Part shown: one piece after another, positions 44,003 through 52,844 of the stretch
How positions within the stretch are numbered: position 1 is the first letter of the stretch
How the letters are laid out: each line of letters starts with the position of its first letter
Source of the DNA: Clostridia bacterium
Lineage (GTDB): Bacteria > Bacillota > Clostridia > Oscillospirales > Acutalibacteraceae
DNA: 59,862 bases
Direction of reading: 5' to 3'
NCBI GenBank assembly: GCA_017546665.1
Contig: JAFYSE010000001.1
Span: 1 to 59,862, forward strand
Translations under genes and position numbers: made by a program
The notes under the pieces: generated by a model
What the model was told of the DNA's origin: nothing
The model's input: only the letters and a program-made list of their open reading frames with translations
The model's database searches: none

Positions 44003-45031
44003 TTATTTGATGTTACCGTAATAGTAAAGTGCAAGACCGATTGCACAACCAAGCATATTTACCAAAGAGAAGATTGTAACGATTTTTCTCTCTTTCCAAC
44101 CACACATTTCAAAGTGGTGGTGAATTGGAGCCATTTTAAAAATTCTCTTACCATGAGTGATTTTGAAATATCCAATCTGGATAACGTCTGAAAGTGCTTC
44201 AATAACATAGATGATACCGAAGAAAACAAGGATAATCGGACAATCAATCGCATAAGCCAAGGCTACAACCATACCACCAAGGAACATTGAGCCTGTGTCA
44301 CCCATCATAACCTTTGATGGGTAATAGTTCCAGATAAGGTAGCCCAAGCAACCACCTGCCAAAGCAGCAGCAAGGATACTGATTCCGAAGAATTTTGTCA
44401 TAAGAGCAGCAATACAGAATGAAATTGCTGCAACGGAAGTTACACTTGCACAAAGTCCGTCAACACCGTCAGTAAAATTAACTGCATTAACTGCACCGTA
44501 AATTACTGCTACACCGAAAATCCAGAAGAACCATTTAAGGTCAACCACACCTACAAAAGGTATTTTCATATAGGTAAGACCGTTCATGTAAAGTGCCACA
44601 AGATAAGCAACAATGAGAATTACCTGTGGAATTGTTTTCTGAATTTCTGTAAGACCTAAATTTCTCTTTTTAACAACCTTGATATAGTCATCGGCAAAGC
44701 CTACAAGACCGAGGCCAAGGGATAATATAACACCTGCAACAAGCTTAACCTTTAATGTGTCAGGCATAATGTGTTCACTTGCGAAAAGATTTCCACCCAT
44801 AAAATAATCAATGAGAAGAACACAGGTTACGGAAACTATCGTACTTACTATGAACATTATACCGCCCATAACAGGTGTTCCCTGCTTTGATTTATGCCAC
44901 GCAGGACCAATATCAAGAATAGTTTGACCAAATTTTAATTTTCTAAGCCAAGGAATGAGAACAAACCCCAATAAAAATGCAATTAAGAAACTTAATACTA
45001 CCGTCGCACCTAATGCTACATAGATATTCAT
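44003..45031 (-). CDS. mraY: Phospho-N-acetylmuramoyl-pentapeptide transferase
   Basis: Forms lipid I on undecaprenyl phosphate. The 342 aa hold about ten membrane segments with the catalytic residues in FADDYIKV, NFTDGVDGL and the Mg/His site APIHHHFE. Thirteen bases before it lies murF, 31 bases after it ftsW; murD, usually between mraY and ftsW, is missing. Confidence 0.97.
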   Translation of the reverse strand: MNIYVALGATVVLSFLIAFLLGFVLIPWLRKLKFGQTILDIGPAWHKSKQGTPVMGGIMFIVSTIVSVTCVLLIDYFMGGNLFASEHIMPDTLKVKLVAGVILSLGLGLVGFADDYIKVVKKRNLGLTEIQKTIPQVILIVAYLVALYMNGLTYMKIPFVGVVDLKWFFWIFGVAVIYGAVNAVNFTDGVDGLCASVTSVAAISFCIAALMTKFFGISILAAALAGGCLGYLIWNYYPSKVMMGDTGSMFLGGMVVALAYAIDCPIILVFFGIIYVIEALSDVIQIGYFKITHGKRIFKMAPIHHHFEMCGWKERKIVTIFSLVNMLGCAIGLALYYYGNIK

Positions 45032-45043
45032 ATAAACATCTCC

Positions 45044-46405
45044 TTATTTTACATCCCACTTTGCATAAACTTTTTCGATAATCTCTTCAAGTTTCATTCC
45101 GCGACTTGCCTTAAAAAGAACTGTGTCACCTTTTTTTATTTCACTTAAAAGAGCTTCTGCAAGTTCATTTTTATCCGTAAAGGCGAAAACATTTTTAAGC
45201 CCTGCCTTTTTTGCACTATCTGCCATAAAAAGTGACTGTTCACCACAGGTAAAAAGCATATCCACCATACTTTCTGCTGCATATTTGCCAACAGTTCTGT
45301 GAGCAGTTTCGCTATAATCACCCATCTCAAACATATCGCCAAGAACTGCGATTTTTCTGCCCTTTGCAATCTTACAAAGTGAATTAAGACCTGCTTTTTG
45401 TGAATCGGGACTTGCATTGTAGCAGTCCTCAACAACTGTAATTCCACCTGTTTCTTTAATTCTCTGTCGCATTCCTGACGGAGTGTAGGAAAGAAGTCCG
45501 TCTGCGATTTTCTCAGGTGAAACACCATATTCCAAGCCCACTGCAAAGGCAGTTAAAGCGTCGTAAACATTGTGAATTCCCACAGTTGGAATAGTGATTT
45601 TTTGTCTTATGTCACCTTTCACAGCAACAAATTCGGTTGTAAGACCGATTTCTGTAATTTCCTCTGCCAAAACATCACAATTCTTATTTTCAATACCGAA
45701 GAAAATCAGTTTATAATCATCATTTTTCACGGTCACAAGCATATCGTTGTCACCGTTGAGAAAAAGTGGTGCACCCTTTGGAAGTCCTTCTAAAATCTCA
45801 AGTTTTGCATTCAAAATGCCCTCTCTTGAGCCGAGATTTTCAATGTGGGAAACGCCTACATTAGTGATAATTCCACAGTCAGGCTTTGCACAACGGGTAA
45901 GGTCGGAAATCTGTCCTGCACCGTCCATACCCATCTCAATAACTGCATTTTTTGTTGTGTTTTCAAGACGGAAAAGTGTTTTAGGAACACCGATTTCGTT
46001 GTTTAAATTGCCCTCTGTTTTGAGAGTTTCGCCTTTTTGAGCCAACACACAGGCAACCATTTCCTTTGTTGTTGTTTTACCAACACTACCTGTAAGCCCC
46101 ACAACAAGCAAATCGTCAAATGAACATCTGTAATATGATGCAAAGTCAAGGAATGCCTGTTTTGTGTCATCAACATAAATTACAGGGGCTTTGCACTCTG
46201 TATTTCTGTGACTGACAATAGCACCAACACCTTTTTCTGCCACATCATTTATAAAATCGTGACCGTCAAAGCGTTCTCCTTTGATACAGAAGAAAATTGT
46301 GTTTTCGTCCACATCACGACTGTCAATGGACACACGATTTATTATATTTTGAGAATCAACAATTGTTCCTAATGCTTTTGCAATTTCCGCTACTTTTAAG
46401 TTCAT
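45044..46405 (-). CDS. murF: UDP-MurNAc-tripeptide D-alanyl-D-alanine ligase
   Basis: Last cytosolic step of the muropeptide, adding D-Ala-D-Ala. The 453 aa show the Mur ligase ATP loop GLTGSVGKTTTKEMV, the central domain motif TNVGVSHIENLGS and the C-terminal EDCYNASPDS. AGGAG precedes the ATG. It lies between murE and mraY. Confidence 0.96.
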   Translation of the reverse strand: MNLKVAEIAKALGTIVDSQNIINRVSIDSRDVDENTIFFCIKGERFDGHDFINDVAEKGVGAIVSHRNTECKAPVIYVDDTKQAFLDFASYYRCSFDDLLVVGLTGSVGKTTTKEMVACVLAQKGETLKTEGNLNNEIGVPKTLFRLENTTKNAVIEMGMDGAGQISDLTRCAKPDCGIITNVGVSHIENLGSREGILNAKLEILEGLPKGAPLFLNGDNDMLVTVKNDDYKLIFFGIENKNCDVLAEEITEIGLTTEFVAVKGDIRQKITIPTVGIHNVYDALTAFAVGLEYGVSPEKIADGLLSYTPSGMRQRIKETGGITVVEDCYNASPDSQKAGLNSLCKIAKGRKIAVLGDMFEMGDYSETAHRTVGKYAAESMVDMLFTCGEQSLFMADSAKKAGLKNVFAFTDKNELAEALLSEIKKGDTVLFKASRGMKLEEIIEKVYAKWDVK

Positions 46406-46414
46406 TGTTTTCTC

Positions 46415-47848
46415 CTAATTTCCGTTAAAATACTCTTTTATTATTTCCCTTTCATCAAAAGGGATTTTTTCATTTCCCACTATCTGATAGGTTTCGTGGC
46501 CCTTGCCTGCAAGAAGCACTAAATCACCTTTTTTCGCCTTACCGAGAGCAAATTCTATTGCCTGACGACGATTTTCAATAACTGCAATTCTCGCTTTTGA
46601 TTTCTCCATTCCACAGAGAATGTCGTTTATTATAAGCAAAGGATTTTCCTGTCTTGGATTATCACTTGTGACAACTGCAGTATCGGACATTCCCCCTGCA
46701 ATTTTACCCATTTCGGCTCGTTTAGACTTATCTCTGTCGCCACCACAACCGAAAACCACGATTACCCTTCCCCTTGTGATTTCACGGACACAGGAAAGAA
46801 TATTTCTTAATCCGTCGGGAGTATGTGCATAGTCTATCATCACAGTAAATTTCTTGTTAATCGGCACAATTTCTGCTCTGCCCTTTATGGGTTTTACATC
46901 CAAAATTGCCTTTGAAATTTCGTCAAGATTAAAGCCGAGATTTATTAAAACTGACACAGCACAAAGTGTGTTGTAAACTGTAAATCTGCCTAAAAGTGGT
47001 GATTCTATTCTGCTTATGCAATCCATTCCCACAAACTCATATCTTATACCATTTTCGTTACAGATAACATTTTTAGCAGTATAGTCCGCCCAGTCATCAA
47101 CTGAGGAATATGTATTTGTTTTACATTCTATTTTATAAATATTTTCTTTTATTATCTCATCATCAATATTTACACAAGCAAAATCCGACTGATTAAAGAG
47201 TTGAAACTTTGCATTTATGTAGTTTTCCATATTGATATGATAATCAAGATGTTCGGGGGTTATGTTGGTAATAGCAGAAGCACAAAAATGAATTCCGTAA
47301 ACTCTTTTTTGTGACAGAGCCTGAGAAGAAACCTCCATAACACAATATTCACAACGGGATTTCACCATCTCGCTAAAAATCTTCTGCAAATCCATAGGCT
47401 CGGGAGTTGTTAAAACCGAGTCAATATTCTCGTTTCCCCAACTGTTTTTCACCGTGCCGATTATCCCGCACTTTTTACCAAGCTTTTCAAGAATATTCTT
47501 AACGAAAAAGCAGGTTGATGTTTTTCCGTTAGTCCCCGTGACACCGATAATTTTTAATTTTTCTGAAGGATTACCGTAAAAATTCGATGCTATCTGGGAA
47601 AAAGCACATCTCGTATCTTCAACGATTATTTGCTCCTTTATCCCCAAATCTCTGCTTGTCACAACTGCTACTGCACCCTTTTCGATAACCTTTTGGGCTA
47701 AGGAATGACCGTCGCAACGATTACCGTCAATGCAGACAAACAACGCATTCTTTAAATTTTCACTATCCTTATCCGTTACTCTTTCAACTTCCCTTTCTTC
47801 ATACACATCCTGTGTTTTTACACCCTTAAGAAGTGAAGAAAGTTTCAT
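46415..47848 (-). CDS. murE: UDP-MurNAc-tripeptide synthetase (meso-DAP adding)
   Basis: Adds the third stem residue. The 477 aa show the ATP loop GVTGTNGKTSTCFFV, TPEHLDYH and the specificity motif DNPRQENP. DNPR is the signature of diaminopimelate-adding enzymes, so the wall is probably meso-DAP type. Nine bases before murF. Confidence 0.95.
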   Translation of the reverse strand: MKLSSLLKGVKTQDVYEEREVERVTDKDSENLKNALFVCIDGNRCDGHSLAQKVIEKGAVAVVTSRDLGIKEQIIVEDTRCAFSQIASNFYGNPSEKLKIIGVTGTNGKTSTCFFVKNILEKLGKKCGIIGTVKNSWGNENIDSVLTTPEPMDLQKIFSEMVKSRCEYCVMEVSSQALSQKRVYGIHFCASAITNITPEHLDYHINMENYINAKFQLFNQSDFACVNIDDEIIKENIYKIECKTNTYSSVDDWADYTAKNVICNENGIRYEFVGMDCISRIESPLLGRFTVYNTLCAVSVLINLGFNLDEISKAILDVKPIKGRAEIVPINKKFTVMIDYAHTPDGLRNILSCVREITRGRVIVVFGCGGDRDKSKRAEMGKIAGGMSDTAVVTSDNPRQENPLLIINDILCGMEKSKARIAVIENRRQAIEFALGKAKKGDLVLLAGKGHETYQIVGNEKIPFDEREIIKEYFNGN

Positions 47849-47876
47849 TGTTTTACCTCTATTATTTAATTTTAAT

Positions 47877-50093
47877 TTAGTCTGTTACATTTTCGCTTGA
47901 ACGGAAATAAACTGTAATTACAGTTCCCAGCTGTGCAGTATTTCCCGACTGAATGCTTTGTTTATAAGAAATAACCTGATTTGCACCCTGTGTTGCACCT
48001 GCAACCTTTATGTTGAAACCTGCATTAACTGCAACACGGTTAGCCTCGGAAATTGTAAGGCCTGAAAGATTTGGAACTGTGCCTGTTTGTCTTTCTGCAT
48101 TTTCTTCCGTATAAACTACAATAATTCCACCCTTTGGCATTGACTGATTTGAAGATGGAAGCTGTGAAACAACTGTCTTACCGTTACCGATAACCTTAAC
48201 TGTAAAGGTTGAAGCCTGTGTTCTAACCTTATCAACACTTGAACCGATAAGATTAGGTGCTGTAACAGTTGCCTTTGTAAGTTCTTCGTCAGTGTATTGT
48301 GGGTCAACATTCAAGTAAGCGAGAATATTTTCAAAAATTCTGCCTGCGATAGGTGCTGCACCTGAACCACCTGTTCTGTAAAGCTGTGGTTCATCAACTG
48401 CAATAAGAACTGCAATCTGTGGGTCATTAGCAGGAGCAAAACCTGCAAATGAAGCGATAACCTGATTATCCGTACTAAGCTTTTCACTTGTACCTGTTTT
48501 ACCTGCAATATGGTAACCTGCAACGTATGCATTCTTTGCAGTACCCCAATTAACAACACCTTCCATAAGGCTTGTCATTGTATCTGCAGTTTTCTGTGAA
48601 ACAACCTGACGTTTAACTGTTGGTTTTGTTTCAGAAATAATGTTTCCGTTTTCGTCAAGAACCTGCTTTACAATATAAGGAGTCATAAGCTTTCCGCCAT
48701 TACCCAATGAAGCAACTGCTGCAATCATTTGAATTGGTGTTGTCTGGAAGGTCTGACCGAAGGATGCAGAAGAAAGTTCTGCAATACCCATTTTTTCTAC
48801 GGGGTAATATGTTTTTCCTGCAACCGGCACAGCTTCTGACGGAAGGTCAATTCCCGTTGCCTCTGTAAAGCCGAATGCTTCAAAATATTTTGAGAAAGTT
48901 TCCTTACCCATTCTCTGTCCCATTGTGATAAAGAATGTGTTACATGAGTTAGGTAAAGCCTCAGCAACTGTCTGTGTGCCGTGAACATTATGGTTAAAGC
49001 AGTGCTGATAATAGTTAGCAACCTTAATTGAACTTGTGCAATTATATGTTGTTTCGGTTGTCATAACACCCTCTTCAAGGGCTGCCGCTGCAACAAAAAG
49101 CTTGAAAACTGAGCCCGGCTCATAAGAGTCCGAAATTGTTCTGTTTCTCCATTGAGAGTAAAGAGCGTTTGTTTCTGCCTGTTTTTTCTCGTTTGCATCT
49201 TCAATGGCTGCAAGTGCTTCTTCAACCTTGTTGGAATAAATCTTATATGGCTCATTCAAGTCATAGTCAGGCATTGTGGACATACCGAGAATTGCACCGG
49301 TTTTAACGTCCATAATAATTCCGTAGGCATATTTTGCCTGTGTTTCTTCAACCGCCTGAGCCAACTGTTGTTCAAGATAATATTGAATAACCTCGTCTAT
49401 TGTAAGCACAAGGCTATTACCCTGCTCTGCATCATAGGTTGTTTCATAATCATTTGGCATATCACCTGCAAGAGCATTCTGTGCAGTAATAATTCGTCCC
49501 GGTGAGCCTGTAAGCTTTGAGTTGTATTTAAGCTCAAGACCTGCACGGCCTGTATCCTCGGAGCCTGTAAAGCCGATAACTGTTGATGCAAAAGAGCCAA
49601 GTGGATAATATCTCTTTGTATCAGGGTCAATACCGATAATTGTACCTAATTTTTTATCCTTATGCTGGGACATATATTCCTGCAATTTTGCTTTTTGGTC
49701 ATTATCTATCTGACCAATAATTTTTTCATAACCACTCTGCTGACGGTTAACCTTTTTTGTTACTGTTTCTTCGTCAAGCCCGAAAATTGAAACAAAGCCA
49801 TCAACTAACAGAGTTTTTTGTTCTTCTGTCTTGATTTTTGAAGGGTTAATATACACCAACCAAGCAGATGCACTCTGTGCCAACACCTTCATATTTGAGT
49901 CGTAAATTGTTCCTCGATTTGCCGCAACAATAGTATCACTCAACTGGTTTCTCTCCGCTTTAAGGCGATATTCCTCACCTTTTACAATTTGAATCCAAAA
50001 AAGATTACCTATAAGCACAAGCAAGGCAGCGCAGAAAATGAGAAACGCCTTTAAAGAGCGACTTTCCATCTTTTTCGTAGGTTTTCTATTCAT
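47877..50093 (-). CDS. Class B penicillin-binding protein with PASTA domains (FtsI/SpoVD-like)
   Basis: A 738-aa bitopic transpeptidase: N-terminal membrane segment (about 14-33), dimerisation domain (about 50-220), transpeptidase with SxxK in EPGSVFKLF (about 325), SxN in NSCNTFF and KTGT in AGKTGTSEK, then two PASTA domains (about 610-738; TVPNLSGLTISEA). It would cross-link septal wall with FtsW. Only one such gene is present in this cluster, while Bacillus has pbpB and spoVD in tandem, so it may serve both vegetative and spore septa. The symbol is left open. Confidence 0.93.
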   Translation of the reverse strand: MNRKPTKKMESRSLKAFLIFCAALLVLIGNLFWIQIVKGEEYRLKAERNQLSDTIVAANRGTIYDSNMKVLAQSASAWLVYINPSKIKTEEQKTLLVDGFVSIFGLDEETVTKKVNRQQSGYEKIIGQIDNDQKAKLQEYMSQHKDKKLGTIIGIDPDTKRYYPLGSFASTVIGFTGSEDTGRAGLELKYNSKLTGSPGRIITAQNALAGDMPNDYETTYDAEQGNSLVLTIDEVIQYYLEQQLAQAVEETQAKYAYGIIMDVKTGAILGMSTMPDYDLNEPYKIYSNKVEEALAAIEDANEKKQAETNALYSQWRNRTISDSYEPGSVFKLFVAAAALEEGVMTTETTYNCTSSIKVANYYQHCFNHNVHGTQTVAEALPNSCNTFFITMGQRMGKETFSKYFEAFGFTEATGIDLPSEAVPVAGKTYYPVEKMGIAELSSASFGQTFQTTPIQMIAAVASLGNGGKLMTPYIVKQVLDENGNIISETKPTVKRQVVSQKTADTMTSLMEGVVNWGTAKNAYVAGYHIAGKTGTSEKLSTDNQVIASFAGFAPANDPQIAVLIAVDEPQLYRTGGSGAAPIAGRIFENILAYLNVDPQYTDEELTKATVTAPNLIGSSVDKVRTQASTFTVKVIGNGKTVVSQLPSSNQSMPKGGIIVVYTEENAERQTGTVPNLSGLTISEANRVAVNAGFNIKVAGATQGANQVISYKQSIQSGNTAQLGTVITVYFRSSENVTD

Positions 50094-50129
50094 TTTTTGC
50101 CACTTCCTTTACTCGTGATTTTGCTTTTT

Positions 50130-50170
50130 AAATAAAACAACGAGAGTTAACGGCATTTGCCCCAACTCTC
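50130..50170 (-). terminator. Possible attenuating hairpin between ftsL and the PBP gene
   Basis: Minus strand: outer stem GAGAGTT / AACTCTC with an inner GGCA/TGCC, then TTGTTTTATTT. It could partly terminate the cluster transcript after ftsL. Weaker than the other terminators listed. Confidence 0.5.
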
Positions 50171-50192
50171 CTTTGCTTACATATTAAATATA

Positions 50193-50708
50193 TTATTTGC
50201 CGTTGTTATTTATGCTCCTCGCTACACTTTCACCGTTAGCAACTGCAACATAGTCTTCAGAAGACATATCAATATAGTAAACCTGATAATCCTGAATTTT
50301 TGTCATTCCCAATTCATTGGTTGCATACTCTTCAACATTATTGATTGATACGATTGCATTGAGTTCATTGTTGAGCTTAACAGCATCACTCTGTGCAAGT
50401 TCGATTTTCTTTTCTACTGAACTGATTTCACGATTGATTTCATCCAGCTTTACACGGCTATAAATTGCCAAAGCCATGAACATTACAACTACCATTGCAA
50501 TACACATAACTTTAAATGTTTTTCTTGTTTCAACTGCTGTCTGCTGACGAATCTGTGCAGCAGTTAATCTTGTTTTCTGAACGAGCTCGAGTTGAGGTTT
50601 CTTTTGTGGTTGAGGCTTCACCTTTGGCGCAGCTGAACCGTTGTATGAAACTACTCTTTCGTTTCTATTATAATTGTAAGCATAAGCATTTCTGTTTTGT
50701 TGCGCCAA
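50193..50708 (-). CDS. ftsL: FtsL-like cell division protein
   Basis: A 171-aa bitopic protein: cytosolic N-terminus rich in Asn, Tyr, Lys and Pro (about 1-63), one membrane segment (about 66-86), then a coiled coil (about 88-120, KLDEINREISSVEKKIEL) and a conserved-looking EEYATNELGMTKIQDYQVYYI. The topology and position between rsmH and the PBP identify it as FtsL, which bridges DivIB/DivIC and FtsW-PBP. Sequence conservation of FtsL is low, so the call leans on context. Confidence 0.82.
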   Translation of the reverse strand: MAQQNRNAYAYNYNRNERVVSYNGSAAPKVKPQPQKKPQLELVQKTRLTAAQIRQQTAVETRKTFKVMCIAMVVVMFMALAIYSRVKLDEINREISSVEKKIELAQSDAVKLNNELNAIVSINNVEEYATNELGMTKIQDYQVYYIDMSSEDYVAVANGESVARSINNNGK

Positions 50709-50732
50709 TTTTTCTCTTCCTTTACCTTAATT

Positions 50733-51647
50733 TCATCTCAATCTTTCGATTGTACGAAGTCTTGCGCTTCGGCTTCTGTTGTTAGCATCCAATTCAGTTT
50801 GTTTTGCTGACAAGCCTTTATTCACAAGTTTTCCTTCGGGAGTATTTCCACATACACAAACCGGAAATTCTTTAGGACAAGTACATCCTACTGTGAATTC
50901 ACGGAATTTTTCTTTAACTGTTCTGTCTTCAAGGGAGTGGAATGTGATTATTGAAAGTCTTCCACCAACTTTAAGACAATGGAACATATCATCTACTGCT
51001 TTACTGAGAGTTGAAAGTTCATCATTAACTTCAATTCTTATTGCCTGAAATGTTTTTCTTGCAGGATGTCCGTCACGACGATATTTTGCAGGAACCGAGT
51101 CCTTTATAAGTTCTGCAAGTTCAAGGGTTGTTTCAAGAGGTTTAATAGCCCTTGCCTTAACAATATTCTTTGCAATATTACGAGCAAATTTTTCTTCACC
51201 GTATCGGGTAATAATATTTGCAAGTTCATATTCAGAATATGTATTCACCACATCATAAGCACTTTTCCCGGTTTTGCTCATTCGCATATCAAGGGGCGCG
51301 TCGTGGTGGAAGGAAAATCCTCTTTCAGGGGTATCAAGCTGAAACGAGCTAACACCCAAATCTGCAAGAATCCCGTCGGCATCTCTGCCCTTTAAAATAT
51401 CTTTTATATTATTGAAATTATTGTTGACTATTTCCACATTAGGGTTACTACCTATTCTTTCGGTAATAACCTGAATGGCGTCGGGGTCACGGTCAATAGC
51501 AACAAGAACACCGTCCGGGATGCGTTCAAGGATTGCCTTTGAATGCCCCGCTCCGCCACAGGTACAGTCAACATACAAACCATCTGATTTAATACCTAAC
51601 GACTCAATCGTTTCATCAAAAAGAACTGAGATATGTGAAAACTCCAT
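50733..51647 (-). CDS. rsmH: 16S rRNA (cytosine1402-N4)-methyltransferase
   Basis: A 304-aa SAM methyltransferase, formerly MraW. Motifs: ISVLFDETIESL, DCTCGGAGHSKAIL, GILADLGVSSFQLD and RGFSFHHDAPLDMRM (landmarks). It modifies C1402 in the ribosomal P site. The ATG at 51647 follows GGGTGA; a GTG three codons before is part of the ribosome site. Thirteen bases after mraZ. Confidence 0.97.
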   Translation of the reverse strand: MEFSHISVLFDETIESLGIKSDGLYVDCTCGGAGHSKAILERIPDGVLVAIDRDPDAIQVITERIGSNPNVEIVNNNFNNIKDILKGRDADGILADLGVSSFQLDTPERGFSFHHDAPLDMRMSKTGKSAYDVVNTYSEYELANIITRYGEEKFARNIAKNIVKARAIKPLETTLELAELIKDSVPAKYRRDGHPARKTFQAIRIEVNDELSTLSKAVDDMFHCLKVGGRLSIITFHSLEDRTVKEKFREFTVGCTCPKEFPVCVCGNTPEGKLVNKGLSAKQTELDANNRSRSARLRTIERLR

Positions 51648-51659
51648 AATGCTCACCCT

Positions 51660-52064
51660 TTAGAATGTGAAGTCATCAAAATTGATAAGCTCACTCAATG
51701 GTTTAACGTCCACTTTGTAATTTTCTGTTGCCCAAATTTCAATTCTTGAACCCGCACCGATAATTGCAACATCCTTTGAAAGTCCTGCGTGTTCAAGTAA
51801 ATCCCCTGTAAGAGTCATTCTTCCCTGCTTGTCGGCAGTCATATCAACTACCTGACTGAAGAAGGCTCTTTGGATTTCACGGTTATTAGTATTCATAAAT
51901 TGTCGGCTTACTTTTTCAAAGCCTTCTTTCGTGTAAACATAAAGGCATTTTTCGCTGCCCTTGAACACAACAAATTCCTCACCCAAAGCATCACGGAACT
52001 TAGCAGGAATGAAAACACGGTTTTTCGCATCAAGACTATGGTAATATGCACTTTTAAACAACAT
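51660..52064 (-). CDS. mraZ: Transcriptional regulator MraZ
   Basis: A 134-aa protein with two AbrB-like SpoVT folds: MLFKSAYYHSLDAKNRVFIPAKFRD and DKQGRMTLTGDLLEHAG (landmarks). MraZ assembles in rings that bind direct repeats upstream of its own gene and controls the division and cell-wall cluster. Two AAAGTGGAG boxes lie in its leader (52103-52143). First gene of the cluster. Confidence 0.95.
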   Translation of the reverse strand: MLFKSAYYHSLDAKNRVFIPAKFRDALGEEFVVFKGSEKCLYVYTKEGFEKVSRQFMNTNNREIQRAFFSQVVDMTADKQGRMTLTGDLLEHAGLSKDVAIIGAGSRIEIWATENYKVDVKPLSELINFDDFTF

Positions 52065-52102
52065 GATTTTTCACTCCTTTTTTAGTTATTTTTTAAGTAT
52101 TT

Positions 52103-52178
52103 CTCCACTTTGGTGGAATTTTAGTGGAATTTTGCTCCACTTTGAGATAATTATACAATAGAAGTACGGAAAAAGCAA
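52103..52178 (-). promoter_or_regulatory. Promoter and MraZ-type operator of the division cluster
   Basis: Minus strand -35 TTGCTT (52173-52178), 17-base spacer, -10 TATAAT (52150-52155). Just downstream lie two identical AAAGTGGAG boxes (52135-52143 and 52103-52111), 32 bases apart, with two related TTCCACTAAAATTCCACC half-sites between them in the other orientation. The AAAGTG core matches the boxes described for MraZ in Gram-positives. Autoregulation is inferred. Confidence 0.7.
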
Positions 52179-52257
52179 GTTTTTTTTAAATTCTTTTAAC
52201 AAAATTTTTCTCCAAATTTTGGCAAAGTTGCACAAACACAAAATCAGGCAAAAATGG

Positions 52258-52292
52258 GCAAAAAAATACCCCATTTCCGAAGAAATGAGGTA
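52258..52292 (-). terminator. Rho-independent terminator after ppa
   Basis: Minus strand: ten-base arms ACCTCATTTC / GAAATGGGGT with a TTCG loop, then ATTTTTTT. Ends the pncB-ppa transcript before the mraZ promoter. Confidence 0.85.
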
Positions 52293-52310
52293 ATTTCGCT
52301 TTATTTAAGT

Positions 52311-52844
52311 TTATTTTACAAACACTTTTTTATAATTTTCGATGGCATCTTCCACAATTTCTACTGCCGCAAGAACACCCTGTGCTTCATCAATGGCTGT
52401 ATCCTTATTTTCAAGCATTTTATACACTTTAAAGAAGTGAATCATCTCGTCAAAAATATGCTTTGGAAGCTGGCTGATGTCCTTATACTCATTATATGTT
52501 GGGTCGCCAAATGGGATTGCGATAATCTTATCGTCAGCGTGGCCACCATCCACCATAGAAATAACGCCGATTGGGTAGCAACGAACAAGGGCTAATGGCT
52601 CAATCTGTTCAGAACAGAGAACAAGCACATCCAACGGGTCATTATCATCAGCAAAGGTTCTTGGAATAAAGCCATAGTTTGCAGGATAGTGAGTTGATGT
52701 GTGAAGAACACGGTCAAGCTTTAAAAGACCTGTTTCCTTATCAAGCTCATATTTCATTTTACTGCCCTTTGAAATCTCGATTACTGCTTCAAAGTCTTTT
52801 CTTGTAATTCTTGACGCATCAATATCGTGCCAGATATTTGTCAT
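52311..52844 (-). CDS. ppa: Inorganic pyrophosphatase, family I
   Basis: Soluble enzyme hydrolysing PPi to two phosphates. The 177 aa include KYELDKETGLLKLDR, YGFIPRT and the metal site DDNDPLDVLVL. The ATG overlaps the pncB stop (TAATG), so the two are translationally coupled. Since pncB releases PPi, local removal would drive that reaction. The type I fold is somewhat unusual in Clostridia, many of which use family II. Confidence 0.93.
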   Translation of the reverse strand: MTNIWHDIDASRITRKDFEAVIEISKGSKMKYELDKETGLLKLDRVLHTSTHYPANYGFIPRTFADDNDPLDVLVLCSEQIEPLALVRCYPIGVISMVDGGHADDKIIAIPFGDPTYNEYKDISQLPKHIFDEMIHFFKVYKMLENKDTAIDEAQGVLAAVEIVEDAIENYKKVFVK

